A DNA stretch of 64,000 nt from positions 28,771,498 through 28,835,497 of the forward strand of contig NC_026660.2 in the NCBI RefSeq assembly GCF_000004075.3, in the 5' to 3' direction. This DNA comes from Cucumis sativus. Its lineage: Eukaryota > Streptophyta > Magnoliopsida > Cucurbitales > Cucurbitaceae. Positions within the stretch are counted from its first letter, which is position 1; each line of letters opens with the position of its first letter. The notes beneath the pieces were generated by a model that searched no databases, was not told the DNA's origin, and saw nothing but the letters and a program-made list of their open reading frames with translations. Position numbers and translations under genes: made by a program. Positions 27,396 to 39,179 of the stretch are shown piece after piece.

Positions 27396-30300
27396 CTAAA
27401 ATTGACGTGGCCAAACTGCACCATGGACGTCTTTTTGGGTATACCGACGTTCCCAAGACCAGGGTACATCTGTATGAGATTAAAACAAGTCATTATATGT
27501 AATTAAACAAAGTAACTTTACCATCATGAAGGAATGAGCGTTGCCTGACCTTCAGGGCCATATGGCTGAGGAGGGAGTTCATAAGGTATAGGCAATTGAA
27601 TTACTTCAGACAATGATTCCCTCTTCTTGTTTTCTTGCCAAGCCAATGTCACCAATTCTGTTTTTCCTTCCAAGGTTTCTGATGGTCTTGAGACTGTTGA
27701 CTTGTTCTAAAGTAAGTCGAGAGAGGGAAAAAAACAGGAAAGAGAATGGTTCATTCTTCCCTTGTGAAGAATTTGTCATATATTTCAAAAAAGAATTCAT
27801 TCAAGGACCGATTGTAGGAATTACCTGTGCTGAACCGCCATTCTTGGTACAGGAAAAACTGTAATCATTCCTTTTTTGAGGAAGAAAGAGCACCCCAAGC
27901 TGATTTTTTTTAGACAAATATTTCATCATAATCAGAAGATCAGTGGATTCATTGGATTGTTTACCAGTAATCACGGATGGATATTTGATGAATTAACGCA
28001 CTGTAGAGTCAACTGCGCAGACCCATCCTCTTAAAAGAAACAATGATAAATAAATCTAGAAATGTGAAACCAGACCGAACCATCACATTCAGACGTACTT
28101 ACCTCATAGGAACGAATCATTAGCTGAGAATTGTTCTTCTGAAGTGCTCCCCAGGCAGCTTGGCTGAGGTTAGATGACGTTAGCACTAACCAACTGTCAA
28201 CAATAAACTGTTTTAACTCTCATGACTTCACATTTACTCCACAATTCCACTTAAAATGAAGAAGTAAATAGAAGAAAACCAGTTGGTTTGGAATGAACTC
28301 TTACGCAAGTTTTTGACCATTATAACGAGCAAATGTCTTTATGTGCGGCATTGCATGACTGCAGCTCAGAAAAGCCCAAACACAAAGATCAAATTCTCAT
28401 AGCGCAAGGATGAAACTCTTTTGAGACAGGAAGATAACTTTGGGAGGAATTAGTTTCTTTCAGATGGTATTCATTAAATATCATGAGCAAATGCTTTGAA
28501 AAAGAAGCTAAAGCATCAGAAATATTTTTGCTGAAATAATATTAAATAATTGCAATATGTGAGTTATTATATAGTTATAATATACATAAAGAAAGATATG
28601 CTAACCATCGGCCACTGTGGAATGAATTCCATTTTGCCCAATACTTCGTCAAAAATCCCTTCTCCACATTCTTTAATGGACTTGGAACGGCACTTCCAGC
28701 AGCATAACCCTATCAAAAAGGAAATTAAGTAGTTTGAGCAGAGAGTAAACTGAACACTATGACACATTAGTCATCGAAGTCAGCTCAATAAGAATTCAGA
28801 GGAAATATACAAATTTGTTACTCTGTTCAGGTCTGGGGAAAAAAGCAAAAATGGAGTCATTTTGCATCTTTACGCTGGAATTAATAGATTTATTTTTATT
28901 CTAGAAGGGGCATAGCTTTTATGACGACTGTTGGATTGGCATTGATCTCCTCTAGGGAGAAAATTATTTGATAGGGCCTCCAACAAATGACCTCTTCATT
29001 ATCTTCTTGCATAGAGTCAGATTCTAAATGATATCTATCAAACCACCAATTTATCCAAAATCTTAAGCTCGTGGTTGAAGACAAATTTAATTATATATCA
29101 CCAACACTCCCCCTCACTTGTGCGCTTGAAATATTTGAAAGGCCCAACAAGTGGAATCAATTTTACCTCACTTTTGGGTTTGAAATCTTTGAAATGCCCA
29201 ATAAGTGGATATTGATTTTAATTGGGGAGGAAACGACAATGCAGGGGCTTGAACACAAGACCTTCCTGGACCACCTGCTTTGATACCATATTAAACCACC
29301 AATTATCCAAAAGCTTAAGATCGTGGTTGAAGGCAAATTTAATTATATATCACTAACAATATCCTTACTTGGTTTGTTGAGTATTCAGATGAGCTCTCTT
29401 ATAAGGCAATGCTATTTGAACAGGACTAGAGACCACTATATCCTCAAGTTCAACACTGCTCTCCTATAAGTCTCTTTTATCTTGTGCTTGCTCACTTTTC
29501 TTATCCATCATTCCTTTTCTTTTTACCAAGCTCTAAAAGATTTAGAAAATCAATGTTAACTTAAAACCCAATAATGAAAGTTCATTGTAGAGGAAGAGTT
29601 TTTGGGTGATTAGAAACCAAATCCAACAAAGAACGTCTGAATGGATGAATGTAAAGATTGGTGGTATCAAATTTCACATCTCAGAGGATTCTCTAATCAG
29701 TGAACTGTCTTGAGATTGAAGATGAATTTTATTTTTCTCAAAAGTTGATTGTATTATGAAATATCCCAAAACAAAAAAGTTTAGTCCCTTGGGCGAATTT
29801 TTTTCAATCAGCGGGTGAGTTGAAGTTTTGAAGGGTGAATAAACTTTTACAATTTTGATTCATTTTTGGTTAGAAGTTTGTTTAAAGCCTCCCAATGCCA
29901 ATATCTTTTGATCCGAGGAAAACTTAACTAATGTCAACGGTGCGTCAAGGAGCTCTTATAGTTGTTAGAGAAAAAAAAGAGATGTTTATGCTCTACCCAT
30001 GCAGTGTCTATGAAGTATAACACAGTAATGTAACAAAATTAATACGGTTTGCATTACTTTTTCATATTTGTGCGCACTTCTTATAAAAAGAATTAGGGTG
30101 GTGGGTACCTAGCCCCCAAGTAGCAGCCTTCTTGGCAAGTGTTTGGAATTTTGAAATACTCCTGGGTTCTATGATGTTTGAGCTACAGGTGGTCTAGATA
30201 AAGGGAACTATTTCCCTTGCTGCCCCATTAAATCTATCAGAGCTGGGACATGGGAGAGCAAGGATTTGGTGGGGTAAGGTACTAATATCACAGTTCAAAT

Positions 30301-33249
30301 GATAACAGAGGGGAGGGCAGAAGAAAGAAAGAAAAAATAACAGAAAGGTTTCAAAATAATACCCTACTCAGTACTCGGTAGTACCTCCAGAGAGCATCTG
30401 ACATCTTCCACAGTAGGCCATACTATTAGTGGTTCCCCAAGGCCTAGAGGCGTTTTATCAGGTGTGAAACCTGATGACAGTGATGCTGCAAACTCTGCCA
30501 TCCATTTCTCATTCAATGATCCAAGGGAAGAGAACTATAACATGGCACAAAAGAGGCAGGTGAACATAAGACTTATTTATCATCTTTTTAAATAAAGTCC
30601 AAGGCATGCAAGATCAACGGAGACCACATGCCACAAGAACTATGGTTTTGCACAAAATAGAACGTACCACCTAAGTGCCCTTCGTCCATAAACAAAAACT
30701 CATTACAATTAGCCACAGTGGTGATTGTACCTGGTAAACAAGAGGAGATCTCTGAAACTCTTTATCAAAAATGCATTCCTGGAGAACAGAACGTAGTTTC
30801 ATATGGCCCCACTTCTTTAAATAGCGACCCGTGTGATATCCAGGCACAGAAGCGATCAATCTAACCTGAAATCAAGCACACTCCACAATATGATACATTA
30901 GTCATAGATATATGAAAAAACACCAACAAAATGATATTAGACATGGAAGACTACAAACTTAGGCAACCGAACAAGTACCGCTGCTTTACTATAATCAAAC
31001 TTTCTGAAAAAATATGGATTGATATTGAAGTTTCCATGACCTGGAAAACTAGCAGGAAATTCTGGCCACTGCAAATAGTTAAGAGGAAAAAGAATAAGCA
31101 TTCTCATTTTCAGTAGAAATGATATGTTGAAGATCCATCCTACAGAAATTAAGCTTATCTCAACGGTAGTAAGCACACATCCTATTATTTTCATGTTTTT
31201 TCTTAACAAATAATGTGTACCTTCAAAGCACTAAGATAATCAACCAAGTCATCTTCGAATGCACATCCTCTTGAAGAAGAATTTTGATCTTTCCAGGGGA
31301 AATCTTGCATCCATAAACCTTGACTTTTGTTGTTCCAATCAACATAGATTAAATTTGCAGTGTGTACAACCATTCTTATTCCTCGAGGATAGACAAGAAA
31401 TATTGCTTTAGAATGGTGAGTCCCAAAAGATATGGGTAGTGGTGGTTTGTGCAAAATCCAATTAGCAGGCTTCTTCCTCTATGATCCATATAAACCCACG
31501 GTTAAATTCTGCCAACATAAATGTAAATTTAGTTTGAATTCAGACGCTCTACCTTCATGTTATCCAGTGTTCCATCACCCTCGCCATGAATAACCAGCAC
31601 CTGAGGAACTTTTGCAAGAGCAGGACATGCTGCATGTGCACCAATATAAAAAGGATCGCAAATACATTATGGAAAAACTTTGGTCTGGACACAACCAAAT
31701 GAACCACAACAAAGTCACGTAACACTTGTCTGACTTAAAATTAAATGCTTGTAGAACCAGAGTAAATAATGGAAAAACTACTGTTTAAGATAAATAAATA
31801 AATAAATAATGACAAGAAGATTCAGAAACTGTATGTATAATGAACGACTGAATGCAATAAAAAATTGAATATTATGTTGGCCTAGCTAGTAAACTGTTCA
31901 TGCATATGTTACTTAAATTACACTGAAACAACTCCAATGATCCAAGAGGAAGTGAATGAATATGAAACAACTACATAATGTAAAAAAGTTTCACGAACTC
32001 ACCAGGTATTAACCAATCAATATCCACCATGTAATTTGACAGGACAGCGAAGAGAATGTCTCCCTGAGAGATAAAAACAAAATTTCCATTGCCATATAAA
32101 ATTACGTGTTAAAATCCTAACAGTTCAAATATATCTTGAAGAACCCCACCAGGTATAGAATAAAACAACGTCACAACGGGAAATAACAAAACAGAGTGTA
32201 TGTCACTAAACAAAATTTATCAATCAATTCAGTACTCGGTAGTTGGTAGCTAACGTTCGTGAAAATGGAAGATTAACTAGCATGTCTCATTTTACCTGTA
32301 TAATATCAGTAATCCTCACACATGATGTATTAGCCCATGGAGGCAGGCCTTTAACACTCAAAAGTCTGAAAGTCATTGGCAATCTATCGTCGGGAATGTG
32401 AAAATTGCGAATAGCTTCCACACTGTTGGCTTCCTTAGACTGCGAGGATCCAGATTGCATATTCTCCAAAGGGCTTCCCATTTCAGCCCTCTACACAAGT
32501 GTACAATAACATCAAATACAGAAAAGAAAAATCTTCAATTCCAACAACCAAAATTGAAAATTCCACAAAGTGACTGAACATTATAAAACAAAGAAGCAAG
32601 AATTAACAACTTCTTGACTAAACCTTAGCCACTCTCTCAGAAATTTTATCGTGTGCCACTTGTCGAACTCTCTTCTGTCCCAAATCCTCCGAGCCGGGCC
32701 TTGAATTGAAACAATGCGATGCATACTTGAAAGGATAATGGCCTGGAATCAACTCTATAACATCCCCGTCCCGAATTATCACACTTTCACGAGGACCAAG
32801 TTTCTTTCTACCATCACCAGAATTAATAACAACTGGATTCGTACCTTCCTACAATTAAAACAAATAAATCTTCATGCGATTACTCCACATGCAAACCTAT
32901 ATCAAGTTACATCAACAAAACTTCGGTAACAAGTGAGGGAAGGCGTAAGCTACCACAAGTAGTTTAGCAGAACCGTCAGTGGAGGTGGTAAGAGTGATGT
33001 GCTTGCGGCTGATCCTCTTCTCAGAAACGAGAACGTTGCTACGGCCGATGGAATTTGGGCCCTCAGAGAGACGTATTTTTAGCCCCGAATTGTCTACCTC
33101 CAGATTTTTATCAAGCGGAACCAAATACCCAACCTTCTTCCCGCAGGAGAACACAGAAAATAAATTAGAGAAAACAAATAAGACAAAATAAGAGTAAGAG
33201 TAAATAACCCCACTGTGAGCTGAAAAGTCAGGACCTGGAGGCGAGCCAT
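27396..33249 (-). CDS. TDP1: Tyrosyl-DNA phosphodiesterase 1 with FHA domain, 16 exons
   Basis: Exons: 33249-33235, 33136-32954, 32848-32624, 32490-32296, 32063-32003, 31629-31553, 31478-31221, 31068-30979, 30865-30731, 30534-30385, 28709-28606, 28358-28305, 28193-28103, 27899-27825, 27706-27550, 27469-27396. They keep one frame and give 647 residues. Seen: an FHA domain at about 6-105 (IGRSN ... RISRKH), then the TDP fold with both HxK motifs, HSK (His274, Lys276) in a [12 protein letters not shown] context and HIK (His503, Lys505) in [15 protein letters not shown], followed by [12 protein letters not shown], ending in the family tail [10 protein letters not shown] ... VWPRQF. Known: the enzyme hydrolyses 3'-phosphotyrosyl links left by trapped topoisomerase I in nuclear DNA repair; plant TDP1 carries the N-terminal FHA. 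Exon 1 (MARLQ) is the weakest part: its donor is GTCCTG, and the true start could be elsewhere. Intron 10 is 1,675 bases and contains a TRIM element. Confidence 0.93.
29036..29358 (-). mobile_element. TRIM (miniature LTR-type element) in TDP1 intron 10
   Basis: A 323-base element with short terminal direct repeats: first LTR 29358-29289 (70 bases), second LTR 29106-29036 (71 bases), both opening TGTT and closing ATA, about 93% alike by eye. Just inside the first LTR is a primer-binding site TGGTATCAAAGC, complementary to initiator Met-tRNA; just before the second is a polypurine tract GAGGGGGAG. The five bases GATAT flank both ends (29363-29359 and 29035-29031), a target-site duplication. It has no coding capacity, as normal for TRIMs, and looks structurally whole. 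The LTR divergence points to an old rather than fresh insertion. Confidence 0.9.
30110..30300. other. Unexplained GC-richer block in TDP1 intron 10
   Basis: Between TDP1 exons 10 and 11 lies about 190 bases of more balanced composition than the surrounding intron, starting GGTGGGTACCTAGCCCCC and containing GGGTTCTATGATG, loosely like a tRNA-type B box. It might be a SINE fragment. No target-site repeats or poly-A tail were found, so I do not name it. Confidence 0.3.
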
Positions 33250-36200
33250 TTCTAAGCAGAGAAACGGTTGTAGAGTGAGAGGAGAAGGGCTTGATGAATA
33301 CAATGGAGAAATAAGTTGACGTTGGCGATACTCTAGGGAGAGAAGCTTGAACGGAGAAGAGGAATATAGCAAAATCCGTGGGAATGACGATGAATATGGT
33401 GGCTTTACGGCGAGAAAAGCCGATGAACGACGGAGTTCGTTGCTGTTGTTGGCGCTGGCGGTACTGAAGCGGCGGGGAGGGAATGAACACATGCCACGGT
33501 GGCCAGACTCTGATGAAACGCACCGTATTGGGCCCCGGTCTTCTCTCTCCCTGATCCTATTTTACTCTAATTTTTCTTTTATTTTCTTTTTGAAAAAGTA
33601 TTTTGCTTTCATTATAATTATAATTAGTTAAAAAAATAATAATAAAAAATACATTCAATCATTGTTTTTATAAATTAAATTTTTCTTAGACCTTAATTGC
33701 TCGTAACTTTTATGGTAAATGGAATTGCATTTGCAATAGATGTGTATAGATTTAAATGATAAATTTCAATAGGTAGCATTACCTAGTTCTATTTCTCTTT
33801 AAATTAATTCAGTATTATTTTTATGGTTTATTTAAGCATTATTTTAATTAAATTCCTATAATAATAATAATTTAAGATTAAACCTTTTCAAGTGGTTACT
33901 ACTGACTTTGGAAGCTTCAATTCAGTTGGTATGTATCAAATATATTAATTATATTGTCCTCAACGCAAATTTATTAATTCCTGTGCAAATGTTGACTCAA
34001 TATTTATATGTATATATATTGCTCAATATTATAACCAAATTTGCATCAAATATTTGTTTTTATAAATTATGAGATTATAAAATGTTTTTGTGTACTTTTA
34101 ATTCATTTGGTTTCTTTCCCAAAGTATAGCCAATAGTATAGAGCTTCAAAATTATGAGGTTTTTAAAAAACAGTAGGTTAGTTTTGAATTTAAATTAGAA
34201 AAGAGGGCGAGTTCAAAATAAATTAGGTAAAATAGATAGTTTTTTTTTTTTTTTTTTTAGTGGATTTTCTTTGTTATAATTATTTTAAACATTTATGTAC
34301 CATTTCTTTCTATCCTTTCCTATTTATTATTATAAATTTTTATTTTAATAATTTATTATTCATGTTATACTTAATGATTTTTAAAATTTTCCACAAATAC
34401 ATATTTATTTAATTATATATTAATAATTATATGCTTAATTAATTTTTACTTAACGATTTTTAATTTAGTGATTTTTATAATAATTTATTATTTCTAATCT
34501 TTTATTATACACTTTCAAATTTTTTCAATCCCAATGATAATTTCTTTTTTTATTTTACTTATATACTTTTTTTTTCAATCTATTTATTAACCATGTTCAT
34601 AATAATTTAAATTTAGTTAAAACATTAAAAGAATTAATCCATTATAATGATAGTAATTATTTTAGTAATGATAATGTTAATAATTTTACAACAATGAGAA
34701 TAGTAATGATAACAATAATAATAATGATAATGTCAATGATAAGTGTGATTGATTCATCATTTTAATGTTTTAATTAATTTTAAATATGATGTATTTGGAT
34801 CAATCTTTTCAAAAATGATGTTGATTTAATAATAGTACGAACTCGATACATTTAAAATAACAAGAGACAAAAGCATATAGATTGATTACATAAATTTTTT
34901 TAAAAACTCATTTCTTAACCCTTAAATTATTGACAAAAATATCAAATTATTATGAACATTGTTGTTAAATATATCGTGGAGAAAAACATACTAAAGAATT
35001 TGCCAAACAGACTAAAAATAGGGAGGTTCCTAGTAATTTTTTTTTTAAATAATAAACTATTACAAAAAGTATTTAAAAGTCATTAAGTAGAAATAATTAA
35101 TAATTAAGTATGTAATAATCAATATTTGACTAATTACCTAATTCTATTAATTAAATATGAATTTGTGAAAATTTAAAAAATCATTAAGTATATAATTAAT
35201 AAATTATTAAAATTTAAAAGTATAAATAATAAAAATGAAATGAGAGAAGAAAAAAAAAGAACACTTGTAAAAATGGCAAAATAAGTTGTAATAAATAAGT
35301 CGATAGCATACATATTTTATTATTTGCGAAAATTGCAAAAACGAAACCCAGTTTACACATCAAGAGGTAAAATACCACAAATGCCCTTATTACTAATATA
35401 TGTTTGATACACTTTATACACGTATGATATACCTAATACACTCCCTGATACACTTGATACTTCTTGATACACGTGATACATTTGATTGATACACTTGATG
35501 TACCTGATACTCTTTGATACACTCGATACCGAAACACACTAATATATGTTTGATACATCTGATACACTGCCTATACATTTAGTATTATTCATTTATACAA
35601 TTGATTGATTAAATGCACTTGATATGCTTCAAGTATTACTTATACACTTGATATACTATTGATATACACTTGTAAACTCGATTCATATACTTGATAATGA
35701 TTCACTTTACTGACATACTTTAACAATATATTGTTGATATACTTGATAATGATACATTGAGTTACATCATTCATATACTTAATAATACTCTAATGAACTG
35801 CATAAAAATTAAAAAAATGAAAATTACGTAATAAATATATTAACCAACTAATACATATAATATAAGTATATCACAACACTAACATACGAAACTGAGATAG
35901 AGTAAAACCAAAAAATTAATGTAAAAAAATAAAACAGAATCATTTGGAATAAAATTCAACTCAAAATACACATCGAAGAAAGAAAAAAAAATCACAAATA
36001 AAGTTAAATTACTCCAATCAACAACCATTGTATTATATTATTCATTCATATTACAACTATTGTACTATTGATATTTTAAAATTAAGATTAAAACATAAAT
36101 AATAAATAATTTTTCTAGTATAAAAATAAACAAATAATTAGGGCTTTAAAAAGTGTGAGCATAAATAAATAACGAGTAGGACGTTAAAAAGAGAAAGAGA

Positions 36201-36945
36201 AATAAGCTATTGAACGGTAGTTTAGAAATAATATCAAATTTAAGATGGAGAAAGAAAACCATACTTACAAAATTCTAAAATAAAGTGCTATGGTTGGTGT
36301 ATCATATTGTGAAAATGGTATCCTATCCTATTTCTAAAAAATAAAAGTGAGTTGATGTTTAAAATAATTATAAAAACTAAAATCTACTAAAATAAAATAA
36401 AACAACCAATTTTATCTAATATGTTTTAAATTCATCCATTTCTCAATTTAATTTCAAAACTAGCATGCTTTTTCAAAATATCAAAGATTCTGTGCCAAAA
36501 GAACATATGTAGTGGCCGAGCCGAATTCCAAACTATGAATTTAATACACAATAAATTTAAATATTTATGAGAGCAAGTGCAATAATTACCGATTAGGCAA
36601 CCATTGACCTTTTTTTCTTAATACTATCTTTAATTTACAATTATGATAGAGAAAAAATATACCGAAGAAGGGAGAAGTAGATTCAGATTAAGGGATGTAT
36701 ATGTATATATACAATATACACACACTACTATATAAATGGGACCTCTCCACCAGTACTGAACACTAATTTCCTTCGGATTCTCTACACCTCCCGTAGGCTA
36801 CAACTGCCCTTATTTGTTAATCTCTTTCTGAAATTCAACATATATATATATATATATAACTAAAGTAAAGTATAATACATGATATATATCACCAAAAATA
36901 AGTTGTCACCTAAGGGTATAGACTATTAACTTCTATGATCCCGAC
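33250..36945. other. Very AT-rich spacer between TDP1 and the unknown gene
   Basis: Contains the TDP1 promoter, long poly-T and ATA/ATT repeats (34.2-35.2 kb), and the first copy of a dispersed GATACA-rich repeat (35.26-36.29 kb). An AT microsatellite lies at 36839-36858. No gene supported. Confidence 0.6.
35261..36289 (+). mobile_element. Dispersed GATACA-rich element, copy 1 (non-autonomous DNA-transposon-like)
   Basis: This segment matches 55861-56692 along its length in the same orientation. It opens ACACTTGTAAAAATGGC and ends near ACAAAATTCTAAAATAAAG. The middle (35400-35530) is an array of degenerate GATACACTT-type units about ten bases long. The two ends are weakly inverted relative to each other (TTGTAAAAATGGC versus the reverse of the right end, TTTTGTAAGTATGG), which suggests a MULE-type non-autonomous transposon; no target-site duplication was identified. 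It is about 200 bases longer than copy 2, with extra sequence at about 35940-36140. Confidence 0.6.
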
Positions 36946-37388
36946 TCACTTTCTTCTACTTTGAGCAATCCAGATGAAAATGTCAAGTATATCAGCAACA
37001 TAGTTCCCACGCACGACCTGCACCCATATATATTCATCATCATTTTATATTGTTAATTATAACTATATTCTACCTTCTATATATCTAATGTGTAACTATA
37101 GGCTTAATTGTGTTCTTTTACTGGTTTCTTGAAGTTTTTATTTCCTGTCCAATAGATGACTGTTACAGTAGCCTTTTCGTTTTATGTTTAATGATTTTGG
37201 GAGTTTTTAAAAAGAAAAATTGAATATGACATAGACTTCGACCCCCCCATTCAATATTTTTTAGATTTTATTGAATGATGTTCAAAGACTTCTTTAAGAT
37301 TTCACGTTTTAAAAGCTGTACCTTACAAATGAAGACAATGTGAACCTATCAAATATTAATGGGTGAAAATGACAAAATTAAACCTAGG

Positions 37389-37434
<46 letters not shown>

Positions 37435-38771
37435 TTTATTGATAAATAACTTTCGTTTTTAAAATTCATGTATTTACTAATCATAAATATAAAAATTTAA
37501 AGTTTAATATCAAATCCAATACATCAACAGTAAATTACTTTCGGTTAAAAATTGTAAATAGTTTGAAAAGTTCGTTAAAAGTGAAATTCAAACGTTTGTG
37601 AGACATTCGCATTCATAAGCCAAAGTGATAGATACCGATTAAAAAGTGAGAAAGCACTGTTTCAAAAAAGGAATTAATTTCGTAATCAAAAGCTATGGTT
37701 AAGATAAAATCAAAAGAAATGTGCTTACAGTGTGGCGCAGAACAAAAAAATCTTCCTGGGGTCCAAGTACCAACTGCAAGGTTGTGTAGACCGCTTGAAG
37801 CTGTTTCGTCTCATGCTCAGCTTTTCGGCGCCGCTGCTCCTCTGGGTGCTACTAATCGCTGTCTCATGGCTCAGTGCACCGACCACCAATTCTTCTCTCC
37901 CCACCACCGCCTGCTTTTCCAGAGTGCTCGACCCTCCTCCCCCTACCACACACACACACACCACAAGACATTTTTTCATGGGCAAAATGAATTAAAAATA
38001 ACATAAGGCATATCCCATTTTGGGGATGGTCGGTTCATTAGAATTTTTATTTTGAAAAAAGAGAGCTTCAAATGTGAAATGTTTGGTTTTGGTGGAAAGT
38101 TGCAAGTGCTGAGCACGTGTATTCTGAAGTTAAGTTACTTTACCTATTGGGGATATGGACTCTCCTCCTGCTTCATCACCATCACCATTATCTTGCCCTA
38201 TCTTGTTTCCGCCACGTAACATTCCTTTTCTACTAAAATTCCTCTGTATTTTCCATATATTACAAATATTATTTCCAATGGTTAATTCTTATTTCAATAA
38301 CGTCTTTAATACGTCAAATTTTCTACTTTTTTTTCTTTCCAGTAAAAATAAAAAGAAAAGAAAAACTCACTGAAATTCTTGAATTGTGAGAAATTTCCTT
38401 GTTGGAAAGATTGTCCATATCGATGATGAAGCTATCAGATTTTGTATTGTACTGAAATCTGTTTGTTTCATCGGAAATCACTGACTTTTCTAACCCACTA
38501 TTCACCTCTGCAGGAGTAATAATAACACCCTGAGCGAAAGAATAAAAAACACGATTCAACGTACAAATGGTTAAAAGGATAAAAGATTATTACGCAGGAA
38601 AATTAAAAATATAAGGTTATATGGGAAACAAGCAAGATTAATAAATTGATTATGACACAAAATCCAATGGAACAGTTGAAAAGCGTAAATAATTAGTTTA
38701 GAGAATGAAAAACAAAAAAAAAAAAAAAGGAAGAAAAAGCTTACCGACTTTGGAATGTCCGCCAATTCCAT
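36946..38771 (-). CDS. Unknown plant protein, 125 residues, 4 exons
   Basis: Exons 38771-38745 (MELADIPKS), 38529-38371 (GVIITPAEVNSG ... NSRIS), 37848-37729 (HPEEQRRRKAEHETKQLQAV ... LRHT) and 37017-36946 (VVRGNYVADILDIF ... QSRRK, stop TGA). All borders are GT-AG (GTAAGC, GTGAGT-like, GTAAGC donors) and the frame holds across 378 bases. I do not recognise the family. The third exon is a highly charged helix-forming stretch followed by LQLVLGPQEDFFVLRH; the last exon has a hydrophobic helix (ADILDIFIWIAQ) ending in a basic RRK. The orderly codon use and clean splice sites argue for a real gene rather than chance, but exon 3 start depends on an acceptor right after TAGTAG. A (CT)n repeat and a GA-rich leader region lie upstream (39.1 kb). 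No signal peptide is seen; a coiled-coil or small adaptor role would be guesswork. Confidence 0.75.
37393..37431. repeat. (AT)n microsatellite
   Basis: An uninterrupted AT run of about 39 bases inside the third intron of the unknown four-exon gene. It is likely to vary in length between individuals. Confidence 0.9.
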
Positions 38772-39139
38772 TGAAGGAAAGAAATTAAGAAGAAGAGGTT
38801 GAAGAAATGGGGCACTGAATGAATGAAAGAAAGAAGTCAAGAAGAGTTGTGTTTTGAATGGATGTGGTATATTAGTTAGGTTAATGAAAAGACAAGGAAA
38901 CGAACCTTTGGAAGAACCTTGTTGATCGTCTTTCTTTTGCTGTAAATTGCTACAATCAATAGATATAGATACGAAGACGACTTACAGTATTCTTTCTGAA
39001 AGAAATGATCCGAAATCCGATGGGTTTTGAAATTGAGTGGGGTTGAGCAAGTTGAAGACGAAGACGATTCTTTTTATATAATCGCCGATGAAGAACAGAG
39101 GAAAAGGAGAAGCAGAATGAATTGGGAAATTAGAAGACT

Positions 39140-39179
<40 letters not shown>

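Noticed and set aside
32912-33523. A 203-residue open frame over the TDP1 5' end taken as one protein
   Set aside because: It reads through intron 1; only the FHA part (33136-32954) fits the TDP1 family.
35400-35530. GATACA array considered as a CRISPR-like or regulatory repeat array
   Set aside because: Units are short, degenerate and lack uniform spacers; the whole block recurs at 55.98-56.16 kb inside a larger element, so it is part of a dispersed repeat.
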